A stretch of DNA of 64,000 bases from Marsupella aquatica (lineage: Eukaryota > Marchantiophyta): assembly GCA_973895155.1 (NCBI GenBank), contig OZ316892.1, forward strand, positions 29,078,001-29,142,000, written 5' to 3'. Position 1 is the first letter of the stretch; the number at the start of each line of letters is the position of its first letter. Below the pieces are notes generated by a model that had not been told where the DNA came from, searched no databases, and saw only the letters and a list, made by a program, of their open reading frames with translations. A program made the translations under genes and the position numbers. Positions 1-12,000 of this stretch are shown in pieces.

Positions 1-351
1 CCTCCGCTCACGCCAGGCCCTGCGCCCACGCCTCATGGCCCCCGACCCTGAACCCAAAGGCCCTGCACCCGCGCCTCATGGCCCCCGACCCTGAACCTAA
101 AGGCCCTGCTTCCCGTCGTGCCTCCCTCCCGTCACGACGCAACACCCCGTCGCCACGCAGGACCCCGTCGCCACACAACACAAAAATACGCCCTTCCCTA
201 CGCTTTCAAACATCGGCGACTACGACCCCCTAGTTGCAGTCTCGGTTTAGGGTCGAGAACAAGGCGGACATTGGATCGCATATCCTCTACGCAGATTGTT
301 CGCAGCAAGGGCGGTGACAGATTGGAAACCCAGGCAAACCCAGGCAAGTCA
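1..351 (+). repeat. Left terminal inverted repeat of the MULE
   Basis: GC-rich repeat matching the reverse complement of 12001-12360. Its outer 110 bases hold two tandem copies of a unit of about 57 bases containing GGCCCCCGACCCTGAACC. Next comes a short CCCCGTCGCCACGC tandem, then a unique stretch ending in CAGGCAAGTCA. In MuDR the TIR carries the promoter; the first ATG of the accessory gene lies 17 bases inside this repeat, which fits that role. Its outer end is cut off by the window start. Confidence 0.85.
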
Positions 352-367
352 CTCATCTGCGAGTGAA

Positions 368-1208
368 ATGACTACTTTGACTGATGTTCATCGTGCTGTT
401 CAGGACAGACATACGGTGCTCGTGGGTCCAATGCAGGTCCGAATTCTTAATTTTGCAACTCCAAACCCGTTTCCCAGGAAGTTTACTTACCGTGGATGCA
501 CTCAGAGAACCGTCGGAGGAATGTGTAAGGTTTCCATTGAAGGACCGGATCATAAGCATTGCCTGCACGATTCTCGGGAGAATGGAAATTATGTGCACAT
601 GTTCCGTTTTCAGCTCATTGTCTCAGACGACACTTTACAAATGAACTGTCGCACACCTGCATTACGTGCTTCTATTTGGGATGCAGCGACTAATCTATTG
701 CAGACGTTTGCACCCGAATTGGCTGCTATGGATGCCGCTGACCAATTGTTGTTGGTGCACGAATGTATTAAGGACTTGCCGGTTGTCAATGTTACAATCA
801 GGGTGCAACAGGGTTTTGCTCATCTGCAGGAGCTGAAATCATTTCCGCCCAGAGCATTATGGCACACAGCCGTATTTGGCAGCCATCGTTGACGCCCAGG
901 CGCGGTGTGCAACGGAGCACTCCGGGGTCACGTCGCCTGCAATCATCCCAGCTAGTCCTCTTGAAATTACTCCACCGAGGGTGGTTGTTCCCACAACATC
1001 GTCTCTTGCGCAAGCTACAAGCTCCAAGGAAGGCACACAGTACAAGACAGGCTCATCACCATTGCTAGAGACATCCAAAGGCGCCAGTGGAGTAGATGAT
1101 GAATCTCGCAGCGAGGCTGTTGATGACAATGGGAATATGACGTCTGTCGTTAAGCGACTAGCAAATGCCTTCAGTGCATCACTAGATTTTTACTCGTCTC
1201 GCCGCTGA
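368..1208 (+). pseudogene. OB-fold (RPA/POT1-type) accessory protein of the MULE, frameshifted
   Basis: The reading frame from the ATG at 368 encodes 174 residues to a stop at 890. The second frame continues from about 876 to 1208 with a low-complexity acidic tail. A one-base change near 866-875 would join the two frames (ending ...HTAV then AAIVDAQARC). The core resembles the zinc-containing OB-fold of RPA1 domain C: Y-x-G-C, then C-K-V, then K-H-C-x-H as a ribbon-like Cys/His set. It continues with Y-x-x-M-F-R-F-Q-L-x-V-S-D-D-T and a W-D-A-A-T-N-L-L helix. That layout is what I see; the family name is inference from pattern, and POT1-like or another ssDNA-binding OB-fold is equally possible. 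It starts just inside the left TIR and would be transcribed towards the transposase gene. The nested insertion at 1443 may have cut it off from the zinc-finger exons at 5737. Confidence 0.5.
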
Positions 1209-1348
1209 AAATAGTAGATTATCCATAGACATCATAGTGTTCTGCTACAGTGGTTGTTCTCTGGCGATATTTTGGCCTTAAACCTTTCGCCTCGTTTTGC
1301 CCACAATGTAATGGAGCCCGCTCTTCATGCGAGCAGTACATGAATACT

Positions 1349-1400
1349 GAAATTGGTTCATGTTTCCCTGGATCCGAAATTGGTTCATGTTTCCCTGGAT
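1349..1400 (+). repeat. 27-bp direct duplication
   Basis: GAAATTGGTTCATGTTTCCC and the bases after it occur twice in tandem, at 1349-1375 and 1376-1400. This lies between the OB-fold frame and the nested insertion, with no coding role seen. Confidence 0.8.
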
Positions 1401-1431
1401 TTGTACAACGCTTACTCTATTGCAAACAAAT

Positions 1432-1442
1432 ACATGTGTGAC
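1432..1442 (+). repeat. Left copy of 11-bp target-site duplication
   Basis: ACATGTGTGAC here is identical to 5287-5297. Removing 1443-5297 gives a continuous sequence, so the pair marks an insertion. Confidence 0.6.
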
Positions 1443-4400
1443 ACGGGTAACGTGTCACTTAACCAAACCCAGGTCGTAGATTAGGTCTTCTACGGACGTT
1501 AGGACCGTAGCCGTAGCGTAGATTAGCACGTATAACCATCTATTGCCATTATGAATAGATTAGGAGTAGGTTAAGATGACCGAATAATTACGAGTTCGGG
1601 AAGAGGATTATTACGCGCGACCGAGGTACGGTGGCGGCAGCGGAGTAAAAATCAGTTAGAAGTCACGCTTGGACCGAGGCGCCGACTTCAGCTCATTCAA
1701 TGACCAAAACGGCCTGGCCTTCTCACGCTCGGGCCCATCCTGGCACCTCCATAAGAGAGGAGCCGATGGCGCTGCGGGCCATTTGCTCATTTCCACCTTT
1801 TTGGAATTCGCGGACGTTGCCATCCACTTGCCTTTCTGATCGAATCAAGTCGACCTTTACCAGGAGATTGTCGAGGGATAAGAGCGGAATGTGGCAAGAT
1901 TTAGTCAGGACGAGCGAGACCTCCACAAGCAAAAGGACCAGCCAAGTGGGAACGTGGACTCAACGGACCGGACTACGAGGTTAGTATGACCCTTACAGCC
2001 TTGGGATTTTGGACCTTGTTTGGCGAGGTAGGTGCTAAGTTCTCCGAGACTTACTGGTACTCTTGTCCCGAGAAAGCCGCTTACGAACGAAGATACGCGA
2101 AGCTGGTGACCAAGGTAGCACTGGTTAATTGCAAAAGGACAGCCATCACCAGGGATTCCAGCTACAACGAGCTGCGAGACTACATCACCAAACTATATCT
2201 CAGCGAGGAAGGGCTTAGATCGGTAGCAGAGGCGATTCTTGAAGTCCCAGCGAAATTCTTTAAGCTGAAGGGCAGCCAGCGGCTTACTCAAGTGGAGTTC
2301 GACAAGATTCCGGGGTACCTAGACCAGCAGATCGTAGCCAAAAAACGCCAAGAAGACATCAGCAGACAATGGGAAGTGGCGCGTAATCTTACGTTCCTCG
2401 GGGAAAGCTCCAACGCCTTCAACTGGGATATGGCTACCCTGACACCACCAGTGCCTCAGCCGATGACCACCGGCGTACTGCCGAATCGGTCCCAAGTTCG
2501 TCCAGTGATCAACACAAAGTGTTCTTCGGGTTCCGAGCAAGTTAGTCCGCAACTCGAACAACTTTCTCGTAAGCGGTCAAGGACGATGACGGCCCCCGAA
2601 TCAACAACGCGAACCAACGCCGCGCCTGCACCTGCCCCGGAAAACCCCCCGGCCAACCAGAACCGACGGCCCCCGGATAACCCGAAGTCCAACTTATTAT
2701 AGGTAATCCGCATCCCCGAAGTACTTTGGATCGCGATCAAGAAACTCGAACACGCAGATTACCAGAAGGAGCATCAGTTGGAGCAGTTCGCTCACTTGCT
2801 ATGGAGGCCGTGCGCCGCCGGGCCGAAGGAGATTTGTGAGTTCATCTCCAATTTCGACACTGACGCATCGACCACCAAGGTTTCGGGGCAGGCCTTATCA
2901 CTCACGGAGCATTGGTTGATGCAAATCTTCTGTCTGCCAACCGGGTCGGTGCCGGTTGAACTCCGAATTTGGGATAAGGAGTATACGCCGCGGCACTTCA
3001 AACCCAAGGGTAAGACGGACAACGGATACAAGCAGGGGTCGTGCACCAACTTAATCTGCATGGAGCGTCTTAACTTCATACGGACTACCCTACACATGAT
3101 TGAGCCATGATCTGAGATTTCCCTCTGCACGATCGTGCAGGTGGAACAGTACAAACGGCGGAACTGGGCCCAATTCTTCTACCAAAGATTCTCGGGGGAG
3201 CTGAAGCGGGCTCAGGGTGGTATGGCTATTGGGGGGAAGACTTACTTGGGAAGCCATATCGCCATTATCCTCGCCTGGTACAAGGCATGGCGAGAGGCCA
3301 GAGGAAAGAATATGGCCACCTCAGCCCCGACTAATATCACCCCCGCACCAGAGGAGGCAACCCTGAGCACGCGGACTACCATCCCTCGGGCAAACCCCGA
3401 GCCGGAAGCCCCGACTGATACTCCGCCACCTCCTCCTGTGGAAATTCCGCCGCCCCCTTCTGTCGAGCCTCCACTACCCGTAGTACAACCACCCCCAATC
3501 CCTCCACCACCTGAAGAAACCTTCCCCTCCCCAGCACAGACTACAGAGGAGCTCGTTGCCCCACCGAAGGAACCACCGATACCCGAGAGGATGGAGGACT
3601 ACCAAGTAGCCCCGGGGACCATGGCCTACGACCTGGTCCAGAAGTTTAGCCAGACTATGTCTGGGGAGCTGGCGACGTACATCGGACAACAAGTCTCGGC
3701 GTACTTTCAACCAGCCTTCTTCATGTTAGAGCACCAACCACGGATCGTAAGCCGCTTGGAAGAAGAACTCATGGCGAAGGGGAATGAGATCGGGTGCCTC
3801 CAGATGCTGGTAGAGCACCTCGAGGAGGAGGCCACTACCCGCCGCGAGGAGTTAATCCGCACCGTTGAACAGAGGGACGGACTAACCCAGGAGTTAAGTG
3901 GAGCGCAAGCAGATCTCAAGAAGCTGGACGACACCGTGCTTCAATTACGCTCAGAATCTTCGGCTCGGGTTACCAGCCTGACCGACCTCAACAAACAATT
4001 CCTGCAGGCAGCGCAGCAGGCGGCTAGTCTCTCCGCCGAGCGGGATAAATTGTTGGCGCAGGACCAGATCCACCGCGACTCCATTAAACAGCTCAACCTG
4101 GAGGTAGCGCGGCTCCAGGCTGAGGCCGATGAAGCTGCAAACGAGGCGGAGGAGGCGGTACGGGACAACAAGGCCTTGCAGGACCGTGTTACCCTGCTCG
4201 TCCTCCAGCGGGGAAAACCTGGGCCCACCTCTGATCAAGGCGGCTCGAGGTCTCGCCCTGACAAGGGGACCAGCCCTGGTCCAACCACAGCACCCACGTA
4301 AGGGGTGGTTAGTGAAGGGTGGAAGCAGGCGCCACGCGAGGCAGTTAAGACAGCGGCATCTTTCGGTTAGGTGCAACGACAGAACGGTTGTCATTAGGCG

Positions 4401-5286
4401 CCGATTAGCGGCAGTAGGAAGAATTAGGGCCGGATCAGTTAGGATCAGCCAACGTAGGATGGAGTCCATCAACGGACTCGATTTTTGTCAGTAGGTTTGG
4501 CCGCTGCCATCCCGGTCGGCACCCTTGTCGTCGACGGTCAACCGGTCAGTGCGGCACGGCCAGTAGTCAGAAGGTAGTTAGGCAGTAGGTAGTATCCCGG
4601 AAGGTAGTATCCTCCGGTTCTCTTCTGCAAACTGTAGTATTTAGGCTTCCCCTTCCGCTATGGAAGGGGAGAAGGCTTAGTTATATCGGCAGAAGCTAGG
4701 TGAGGCACGGGGAGTCCCGGCCTGAGCAAGGTCAGAGTGCACTAAGGAGTGAGAGCCAGAGTCGAGCTTGTTGGGCAAGTGTGAGATGGGGCCTCGTAGA
4801 GACTGGGCATCGACTGCCGTTGGGCCTGCTGACCCCCTTTGAAGTCGAGTCAACCATGTAAACTGATGCTTCGCTGAGTAAATGTAGTCGTTTCCCTCCA
4901 ATGTTTCCGCAAGTAACTGGTGTTGTGAGTATGCTTTGTCTAGGCAAAGGCACCATTTTAAGGGACGTACCGGGTGCGGACTAATGGTAGGGATTGCCAC
5001 CCATTGTATGTCACAAGGTTCTTTCGTGTCGATGGCTTGAAAAGCCCCAAGCCGGGAGTTAGTCCGAGGCACTAACTGAGGGAGGATTCTAGCGGTGGAA
5101 GATAAAAGATACCTATGACTAGTACGAATAGCTTAAGCGCTATACCAGTAAGTATATCGGCTTAGCCCGACTTAGGGCTAATCGGGGCCACTACACACCT
5201 CCTTGCCCAAACCCTCACCCCTACTGGTGGTCGAGGTCGCACCATGGCACTAAACTGGATTTAAGGCCCAGGTTAGGGATGCGACA
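1443..5286 (+). mobile_element. Nested 3.84-kb insertion of unclear class with a gag-like long ORF
   Basis: The block is flanked by identical 11-bp direct repeats (1432-1442 and 5287-5297). It differs in base composition from the surrounding MULE and carries one long, stop-interrupted reading frame (1986-4301). I find no direct terminal repeats (LTRs) and no clear terminal inverted repeats, though the tips TGTGAC and GCGACA are loosely complementary. An 11-bp duplication fits a Mutator-type element lacking TIRs or a target-primed insertion, not a typical 4-6 bp LTR element. No reverse transcriptase or transposase domain is visible, so it is non-autonomous or has captured its ORF. The stretch 4302-5286 has no recognisable gene. 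Confidence 0.55.
1986..4301 (+). pseudogene. Long ORF of the nested element: mobile-domain-like head, proline-rich linker, coiled-coil tail
   Basis: One frame runs from 1986 to 4301 (772 codons) with only two in-frame stops, TAG at 2700-2702 and TGA at 3108-3110. Codons on both sides of each stop read as the same protein. The frame is also open upstream to 1905. Residues 1-240 are basic and end in a Pro/Asn-rich stretch. About 240-440 include a N-W-A-x-F-F segment followed by an H-I-A-I-I-L-A-W-Y helix, reminiscent of plant transposon mobile-domain or gag-like proteins. Then comes a Pro-rich linker (PPPPP runs, about 3420-3530) and a Glu/Gln/Leu-rich coiled coil of about 150 residues (3720-4210), ending in a Gly/Pro-rich tail. 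I do not recognise a catalytic domain. Family assignment is weak; the two stops suggest decay, although readthrough cannot be excluded. Confidence 0.5.
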
Positions 5287-5297
5287 ACATGTGTGAC
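5287..5297 (+). repeat. Right copy of 11-bp target-site duplication
   Basis: Identical to 1432-1442 and placed directly after the nested element. Confidence 0.6.
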
Positions 5298-5736
5298 TGT
5301 CTTTGGTTTAGGCTTACGTACTGTAGATAAAATAGTTTCGCAAATATGTTTCACCCGTCGTGGGAACTGACTCATTTTGGTTTGCGGTTGACTAGCAGGA
5401 TAAGGCGTTGTTTTACTGAAATATCCCGTCCAATGATGGGTACCACTAAGAAGAACAAGCAGGTACTAAGCACAGCTTACGCTAATGCCACATTTCACAT
5501 TCCTCGTGTGCTACGAAACTTTGTGTAGAGCATTACATTAGGGTAATGTCAGTGCTGGTTTTGCGGAGTACAGTTACCATGCCATTGTACATGCACATTA
5601 CAAGGGAGTCATATACTCCACAGGCGCACATTAGGGTAATGCAATATTATCTTACTTAGTGTCTGTTCCTAATGTTCACAACCCCAACCTCATTACTGCA
5701 TGTCGTGTTTGTTTTGCAGCTTCTACTTGCCCGAAC

Positions 5737-7590
5737 ATGTCGCATGTAGGGGGACGATGTGGCTCAGGACATCACATTGATACGCCGCCGACTCGGAAGT
5801 CTACCCTATGGCAAAACAAGTTGAAAGTTTTGTTAAAAGAGCCCCAAACAGAAACCGAGTCGGAAGAAGATATTTTGCCTCCTTCTAAGCCTAGGAGACC
5901 CTCACGTCGTTCTTTGGTCAAGTTACCATCCTTGAAGTCTGCGGCCGCTGACAAAGCACCTCATACCCGGGTTACTCGGCAAAGTATGTATAAGGATAGA
6001 CACAATGAAGGCCGAAGAATAGCGTCTACTTCAAGAGCCCACGCCAAGAAGGCGTCAAAGGATTGCATTGACAACGATGTCATGCAAATAACTTATGAAG
6101 GTGATGATTCAGAAGAGTTTCCAGACAGCAGCGAAACGGAACATGGAGGACCGATCTCATGGAGAACTGCATACAAGGTCGATTCGACTAAGGTGAATTC
6201 TTTATGGATTGTGGGACCCAATGTTGGGCTTCACTTCACTTTTCAAATTGTCTGCCGCTATCCAATTATGCCATGACACCACCGTGCCATGCTCACTCAG
6301 ATAATTCATTGCAGGTAGCAAAGCAGAAGGCTCAACATGGCAGTGCAGTGGAGGGCAAGCATTATACCTTGTTTGCAAACGCAGTGGTTTGCAAAGTTGC
6401 ACCTTGCAGAAATCGAGTTTTTAAAATAGAGAGGACCTTTGGCAACCATGTATTCAAAAAGCATGGGCTGATATCAACTGGGACTTCTATGTCCTTGTAT
6501 GCCCTTGACAGGGAGTCCGAACAAAGACGTCAAGTCTACAATGCAAGGAGGAGGAAGCAGCCAGGCGCGGTTGTCTGCACTTCATACTATGAGGCCAGGG
6601 GATCCATGAGAGCTAGGTGGAGCCAAGCAAAGTATAGCACCATGAGGTAAATCTGATTCAAATTACTCATCCAACAAAGTGTACAATGTCAGTTGTGTAA
6701 CATTTCCGACATGATTTACACTAATGTCTCTCGACTTGTGTAAGATGCATTTCTGACATGAATCGCTCTATTGCCATTCTGGATTTTCTTCTCATGCAGG
6801 GCCAGTATATTCAAACGCTGGGTGACTAATTTTGAAGAGAACCTCCTCAAACATCCTCGTCCAATTGTGACAGAGGAAGGATTACTCATTACCGTGCTGA
6901 AGCATGTCATGCCTAGTCTTGGTTACGACCCTTGGAATAGTTTGTTGATAGTGAAAGATTTCTCTCAAGTAGTGGAGTTGTTGTCTTTATGCCAGTCATG
7001 ATTGTGTTATGCCCGAGGCGAACCAAGGAGGGAATGATGTTGGGAATGATGTGGAGAATCATGGCTTGGAATTGGCTCATGACATTCATCATTTTTCTGC
7101 TTCTGTTGGATTATGCTCGTTGTCACAATTGCCGCTCCAGGACAAACAAGCCAAACTATCGGATGTAGTGAGTGAAGGGCTTGCAGCAATGGTCCAGGAT
7201 AGCTGCATCCTGGAAGATGTTCTTTGTCCTGTGGGGGGAAATTCTGCACTATCACATGTTCCACCCTCAATTGTGGTGTCAGAACACCAGCCCCCACCCG
7301 ATACTACAACATTTCTGGATGGCCTGTGTGGTAATGTGCAACCGTTGTCCGCAACTAGTCAGGTTTGGAAGATTCTAGATGAAATGGCTGAAGGCATTGA
7401 TAGTATACTTCGACAACCGATGCTACCCTCGGACATGGAACTTGATCTATTTCCAAGTTGCCCGGCCTTGTCCTCTGAATGTGGCGAGCTTGTACCTCAT
7501 GTGGGCAATGCAAATCCGCTGCCTGATTGTCCTCAAGATGTCGTGCTTCAACTAGGGAGTAGTAGTGGTAGTGGTGACAATGATTTCTGA
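5737..7590 (+). CDS. C2H2-finger accessory protein of the MULE (three exons, one possible frameshift)
   Basis: Exons 5737-6192, 6315-6646 and 6800-7001 join in frame through introns with GT-AG borders (6193-6314 phase 0; 6647-6799 phase 2). The N-terminal part is basic and low-complexity, starting MSHVGGRCGSGHH, with a T-E-S-E-E-D acidic patch. The second exon holds a C2H2-like finger: C-x4-C, then 13 residues, then H-x4-H within VVCKVAPC...FGNHVFKKHG. The third exon ends at a stop at 6999-7001. An overlapping-frame ORF at 7009-7590 (193 residues, acidic, Ser-rich end) follows almost directly and may be the same protein after a frameshift. The start was chosen as the first ATG after a pyrimidine tract and AG at 5718-5719, so an upstream exon, perhaps the OB-fold part, is possible. 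I do not recognise the family. Its place inside the TIRs suggests an element-encoded DNA-binding accessory factor (inference). Confidence 0.5.
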
Positions 7591-8216
7591 ACTGTCTCGA
7601 CATTCCTTATGCAATCTGCAGAACTGTGCAAATGTTGTACATGGTGCTCTTGGCATATATAAAGCATTTGTAGCTTCATCAACTTTTGAGACATGCCATT
7701 TTATTCGCAATGTATTTGTTGGACCTCATAAAGTGTCATGATACTGTTATCATATTAATTAGCAGGGCCAAAACCAATCCGCGCCTCGTGTACAAATTGT
7801 GTCTTGCATGCAGTGTTGGAAATTGGTACCAATTCAGGTTGAAAGCTTTTGATTAAATGCCCGATTAATTGAGATGCCCCACCTGATTGTACAGAACAGG
7901 AGAAGCCAAGTACCATAACCATTGTCCCGAATGAGGATCCCAAACCTTTAACACTTCGACCCAGTGGATGTACAAGATTGAATAAATCTGGAATGCTCAG
8001 CTAGAACATCCTGGTATTCATTTGCGGAATCCATGACTGCGAAGCATAAACCGGTAAATTGCAGTGTGGGATAGTCACCGATAGCACATTGATAAAAAAA
8101 GGGACCAAAGTAGCGCAGGTACATCATAGAATGAAAATGCCCACAGGACTTTATTGATGGTTGAAACATTGTATAATGAAAACTTGCAACATTATGTGCG
8201 GTGTTAATAATGTAAA
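7591..8216. other. Junction between the two convergent MULE transcription units
   Basis: About 625 bases between the stop of the plus-strand accessory ORF and the stop of the minus-strand transposase gene. AT-rich, no ORF with protein-like composition, presumably both 3' untranslated regions. Confidence 0.5.
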
Positions 8217-11200
8217 CTAATCTGATATAGACACAATCTTGCCATCCGGTATTGAGGTGGGAGCAGTAATATCGCGTTTGGCACCAGCAGAGAAGGCATC
8301 CAAAAGTTGAGCGAAATTGGGAGACATTGCCCATGTTTGGCTACATCCAATTTGAATGCTACCAATAACTTGGGATTGCCGCAGAGTCAGAGGTTGACTT
8401 AACACTAACGATTGCGAGCAAGCTTTGGCCACTTCATGAGCAGGGTACGGTGGAGCAGCGCGACTCTTTCTTTGTTTTAATGGTTGCTGCGTACGCTCAT
8501 TGGTGGTGGATCCTTGCATTCTTGCACCCGCCTTGGAGTTATTGGTCCTTCCCCGTGGTTTCTTTGGCGGTCCCGGTGTGTCTCGAACAGACCCTGCACT
8601 CGACGAGACCACAACTAAATATGCAGTGACATGAATCCCGGAATGCCATTGAAATTACCAAAAGGCAACTCACCTTCTTCTGAGTGGATCGCCCGTGATG
8701 TGAAATCTTTATCGTTCACTGCATCCAACATGCCCTGCAGGGCATCGACAACAAGCTTGTCAAATTTTCCTTGGAATGATACGGGTCTGCCCTTTTTCTT
8801 GATTAGCAATTTTTTGGGGGCACTTTGTTGCATTATTGGGGCGTTGGCGTCCGTTGGATCCTTCAGGATTTGTTTCCTCTTCTGCCTCCCCTTCATGACT
8901 TTGTCAACCCATCCAGGTTTGGGGGCGGTAGAGATGTCGGATTATGCATTTGGAACTAGTGCCTTCAGTGGACTTGAATCCCGTTCCAACCTGGTTACAT
9001 TCTGTTGTGCTTCTCTAGTCTGCAATGACTCACACCAAACCTTCAATTCTTTTAGGCCCTATATTGCCAGTGATGGGCGGTATGAAATAGTTTCATAAGC
9101 TTTATTGATAACACTTATGAACTCATCCAGTGAAGGCGACACAGGAGCCGGTTCAACCTCGGCAGGTGCTTCCTCCCAGAATTCCTTGTCATCATAGGAA
9201 AGAGTTACATCTCCAACATTGGAAATTGGGGCTTGGTCCCCATTGCGAACCTTCTAGAAGACATCAAACCCTCCACAGAAAGTACCGAGCTTTGTACCAA
9301 GTTGAGTGAGAACATCCAATTCAGTCATGGTGTTTGTCATGAGCAACACCTTAATCTGCACAATATATGTAACAATTGATGAAGAAAAATTAGTCATGAT
9401 ATTGTACATCGTTGGCATAAGTGATAAGACGCACAGAAGAAGACACGAAGGTCAATTGGAGCGGAAGTTACTACACCTGGTGCTTGCAAGCATTGCCCTT
9501 CACTGAAAACCCGCAGGTACAGGAAAACAAGTTGTTATTCCAATCTCTGACAACATGTTCTTGATCCCACTATATTTATCCGAGGTACTTTTTACAGATG
9601 CACACTTGCTTTCTCCAGATTCAAAAAGTGTGACAAAGTTATCAGGGATGTAGACGGCTCTATTCATGCATTTGTGTACATGGTGCTCTACAGTCTTGTT
9701 CCTGAGGCGTCCCTGGAATTTGTCGGCGGACATACACCAATAGTGGTTTTCAATACCTTTCAACTTCTCGACCAACCATGGGATAGTCCGCCCATTGATG
9801 GTACTTTTATCAGCCTTCAATTCCACTTTCAGAGTATGGTGCCATCGCTCAATTCCACCATTAGTGTTTTGATTTGAGTGTCTGTACAATCTTACTTTCA
9901 TAGCCCAATGATTAATCTTTTCATGCCACTCCCTCTTGTAGTAAGCTACAAAAGTTGGTTGGGTCTCCCTCCATCGGTCCATAAAAAAGCTTGAGACTCT
10001 GCTTGAAGGTCTGCGCAGGAAGCGAGGAAACAATTATCCATTTGTTCAGGTGTTTTAAGTTAGCGAAAACCTTTCAAATTAGCTTGGCGCTGATCTTCAA
10101 TGGAATTGAAATACATCATAGTTACCTGTTCCATCAGAATACATCAAGGCGCCAAGGTCTGCATTGATTTGAGCCTTTGCAAATGGACAAAAAACCTTCC
10201 AGATTATATTCTTGGTCCACGCCCTCCTCACATGCCACGTACAAAAGGTGATGGGAACATTCGGGAAGACATTGCTGCGAGGCAAGATGCAAGGCAATGT
10301 CGATTAACAAATGTCTGAATCTTGAAAATGAAATAGAATGAAATCAGGTGCAATAGTGGGGATGGGAGCAGTACGTTATGGCAATTTGCTCCTCATCTGC
10401 GACATCAATCATCCAGCAGTTTGGATCCCATGGAAGGTCGTTGCCCATATCTGATCTCTTCTGGTTTGCAGCTCCTTTGAGGTTTATCAATACAGTAGTG
10501 ACTTGCAGTGTTGTGTACCTCTGGAGGACTGCAAATGCAATAGGGATTGCATTCTGAAATTTGTCGAACACCACAACAGTGTAAAAGGGGAACTGCACAT
10601 TGGAACCATTGAAAGCAGAAATCAGGCATTGTCATTGTGTTAATTGGGTGAGCACTGATGGAATGTTGAAAATCCTACTGTAATATATATATTGTAAATA
10701 ATAATTACCCCACAATGATTGGTGCCAAATGTGGCATCGAAGCCCACAGCACCGTCGTGACCAAGAGTCGCCAACTTTTTTCTTTGCCAATTGGTACACC
10801 ATGCCAAGATGAAGGGTTGGTCGTCTGCTTTTACTTGGGGCTGGTAAAACAATACATCACATCTGACTTGTTTTGTAGGACCCAATTGTGAACACCGGTT
10901 GTGTCGTCTGTTGTGTAAAATGGCTGTCTTCGACGCATGGCCTCTCTCACTGTCCAAATGTCTTTTGGCGTGAGCTGCATGTCTCTACTAAAGATGACAT
11001 CTGCGTCCAAATCTGGGTGATCTTTTCGCCATTTCACAGCAACCTCGTCAAAGTGCGCCCTGATAATATATAGCCTTCGCTGACAGACCAGCCCTTAAAT
11101 ATTGTTCTAGTTTAGCCCTTAGTTTCATGGAAATGCGGGGGGCTATGTGGCAGTTCGATACATAGGCGGATGTGTCTTCCAAACCGTGGCAAATGAGACC

Positions 11201-11887
11201 ACCTGCGTCGCGGTGCTCCCGATGTAGCCAATTGTACCAGGTCACCATCTTCTCAAGAGGCCCGATTCGATTTATCTTATGCTCATGGGATTTGCAAACG
11301 GAGAATTGTGTATGAAAACCGTCTCTCATGTTTTCTCCCCAGATAAAGTCATTCAATCGGTTCTTAGGAATCCACGCAAAGTCTGCCCTTGCCCCAAACC
11401 ATTGCAATTTCGTAGCATCGAATTCACCCAGGGGAGGATATTGAATTCTGTCACACTTATGATTCTCATGAAAGCACTTCTTCAATTGCAGAATGGCCTG
11501 ATCAGAACCGCTGCCTGCACTTTTCGCTCCAGGCTTCACCTTCATTTCAGTAAACTGACTGTGCTTATTTTCCTTGTCCCTTTCTGCAAACTCCTTTTCC
11601 CGTTGTAAATTCCACACAGTGGACTCCAACGGTGGTTTATGAACATTGCTGTTCATTGCGTCTCAGAAAACCTGCATCCTCTCTTGCAGGTGTGCAAAAG
11701 TCATCGGCCCTGTACTGGAAGCTTCGGGTTGGACTACCCCGTCGCCACAAAATAAATCTTTGACGACAAATGCGCTACGCCTCCTGCTCGAAGGATCCAC
11801 AGATTTTTTGTTGTCATCCCTTCCCAGCTCACTAGGTGGCATTGCAAGATCCCAAAACTCCATGGTATCCAGCAATTGCTCGTGCAA
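8217..11887 (-). pseudogene. MULE (MuDR-type) transposase with SWIM zinc finger, interrupted by a stop and frameshifts
   Basis: Reading leftwards from the ATG at 11887, the frame crosses a TGA at 11663-11665, then continues to 11048. Frame changes occur near 11050 and 10900. The DDE parts are present: Asp in GFDATFGTN (10736-10738), Asp in WMIDVADEE (10404-10406), the C-T-W-H-V-R-R-A-W motif (about 10230), and Glu in NGGIERWHHTLK (9848-9850). An intron 10593-10708 splices GTNHCG directly to FPFYTVVV, exactly the MULE consensus. After another frame change, a perfect SWIM finger C-x-C-x8-C-x-H lies at 9480-9521. Further exons are 8674-9253 (with stops TAG and TAA in frame) and 8217-8614, a basic tail, joined by a 59-base intron. 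The family binds TIRs and cuts and pastes the element. Several lesions argue against activity; some may be unrecognised splice sites. Confidence 0.8.
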
Positions 11888-12000
11888 AGCATGAACACTA
11901 ACTCACAAATGTGTTATCATTTTCCTGCCACAAAGTGTGCGCCATCGTGACCTCATTTTGAATCTGTAGAAGCGTAGGGAAGGGCATATTTTTGTGTTAT

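Noticed and set aside
4677-5072. 131-codon minus-strand ORF
   Set aside because: No recognisable motif, lies in the non-coding tail of the nested element, composition not protein-like.
1437-5286. LTR retrotransposon with 5-bp duplication ACATG and TGT...ACA tips
   Set aside because: The first and last several hundred bases of the block show no similarity to each other, so there are no LTRs; the direct repeat also extends to 11 bp.
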